Source of the DNA: Acidobacteriota bacterium
GTDB lineage: Bacteria; Acidobacteriota; Blastocatellia; Pyrinomonadales; Pyrinomonadaceae
Length of the DNA: 5,654 nt
Assembly (NCBI GenBank): GCA_020853255.1
Contig: JADYZI010000445.1
Coordinates: 1-5,654, forward strand
Direction: 5' to 3'
Below, one piece after another: positions 5,171-5,654 of the stretch (position 1 is the first letter of the stretch; each line of letters opens with the position of its first letter). The notes under the pieces are model-generated. The model saw only the letters and a list, made by a program, of their open reading frames with translations. It was not told the DNA's origin and did not search any database. Both the position numbers and the translations under genes were made by a program.

Positions 5171-5654
5171 ATGTCCAATACTTTTTTTCTTCCAACACCT
5201 GATAATTTTAATTTCCGGCACGCCGTCGGCGGACACGGATGGTACGATCTCGCACCCTTCGAATACGACGAAGCCGCTGGGACGCTGCATTATGCATATT
5301 CGAGTCGAAGCTCAGGCCGCTCGGAGAGTGTGAGCATGGCCGAACGGCCTGGTGGGATCGAGATTACGGCCGGTTCCAAGCGGACCGATCAGGCCGAAGC
5401 GGCCGAATTGGCCAGACATGTTCTACGTTTGGACGAAGGCATGGAAGACTTTTACGCGACAGTACGGGAAAACGAGCATTTTGCCTGGGTCGAGGAGAAA
5501 ATGGCAGGAAGGCTTCTTCGGTCGGGCACGGTGTTTGAAGATCTGGTCAAGACGCTTTGCACGACAAACTGTTCATGGGGCCTGACAAAGATCATGACCG
5601 CAAACCTGGTCGAGAAACTGGGCGAAAAGGGCGTGGGCGGGCGCAAAGCGTTTC
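5171..5654 (+). CDS. HhH-GPD / DNA-3-methyladenine glycosylase 2-like protein, 5' partial
   Basis: The frame is open from ATG 5171 to the window edge (161 codons, no stop), so the C-terminus is missing. The N-terminal region LPTPDNFNFRHAVGGHGWYDLAPF (residues 7-30, given by span) and the segment SGTVFEDLVKTLCTTNCSW (118-136) match, from memory, bacterial AlkA-like glycosylases annotated as DNA-3-methyladenine glycosylase 2 family (some mislabelled HesB). TTNCSW sits where AlkA proteins have the QQxS motif at the start of the glycosylase core. The expected role is excision of damaged bases in base-excision repair. The helix-hairpin-helix and the catalytic Asp would lie beyond the window, so activity cannot be judged. 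There is no clear Shine-Dalgarno (ttgaaaaa precedes ATG), but no alternative start fits the family N-terminus better. It is transcribed divergently from the DUF1800 operon. The family is fairly confident; the precise substrate is unknown. Confidence 0.8.
   Translation, partial: MSNTFFLPTPDNFNFRHAVGGHGWYDLAPFEYDEAAGTLHYAYSSRSSGRSESVSMAERPGGIEITAGSKRTDQAEAAELARHVLRLDEGMEDFYATVRENEHFAWVEEKMAGRLLRSGTVFEDLVKTLCTTNCSWGLTKIMTANLVEKLGEKGVGGRKAF

Noticed and set aside
5239..5538. 99-codon plus-strand frame and other small frames at the right edge
   Set aside because: They are in different frames from the glycosylase coding frame starting at 5171, which carries clear family motifs.

Overview
This 5.65 kb stretch looks like chromosomal DNA of a free-living, Gram-negative-type bacterium with moderately GC-rich coding sequence. 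My best guess is Acidobacteriota (Blastocatellia or Pyrinomonadales-like). The guess rests on the exported DUF1800/DUF1501 gene pair, the protein style (Asn/Thr/Gly-rich exported proteins) and the short 'cccgctaacgcg' interspersed repeats, which I associate from memory with such genomes. It is inference, not proof. No rRNA, tRNA, CRISPR array, transposase or phage gene was seen.

Layout. (1) Positions 1-691, minus strand: pgsA, phosphatidylglycerophosphate synthase, bracketed by copies of a 28-bp hairpin repeat. One copy covers the pgsA stop codon and one lies about 100 bp upstream of the likely start. (2) Positions 692-1052: a non-coding spacer. It holds a candidate pgsA promoter, two repeat copies 38 bp apart, and a 75-bp nested inverted repeat (907-981). 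No convincing gene was found in it. (3) Positions 1053-4912, minus strand: a two-gene operon. A Sec-exported DUF1800 protein is followed 5 nt later by a DUF1501 protein with a twin-arginine signal, and the Shine-Dalgarno of the second gene overlaps the stop of the first. (4) Positions 4913-5170: a divergent intergenic region with a strong Shine-Dalgarno for the DUF1800 gene, small leader hairpins, and an AT-rich inverted repeat that coincides with candidate promoters in both directions. (5) Positions 5171-5654, plus strand: the 5' part of a HhH-GPD (AlkA-like) DNA glycosylase gene that runs off the right edge.

How the genes work together. pgsA (phospholipid synthesis) and the glycosylase (probable base-excision repair) are housekeeping-type genes with no evident link to the central pair. 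DUF1800 and DUF1501 are a recurrent adjacent pair of unknown function. The tight coupling and two export signals suggest that both products act together outside the cytoplasm. This pair is the best candidate here for incompletely described biology. The most unusual DNA-level features are the two repeat families around pgsA and the divergent promoter/operator-like palindrome.
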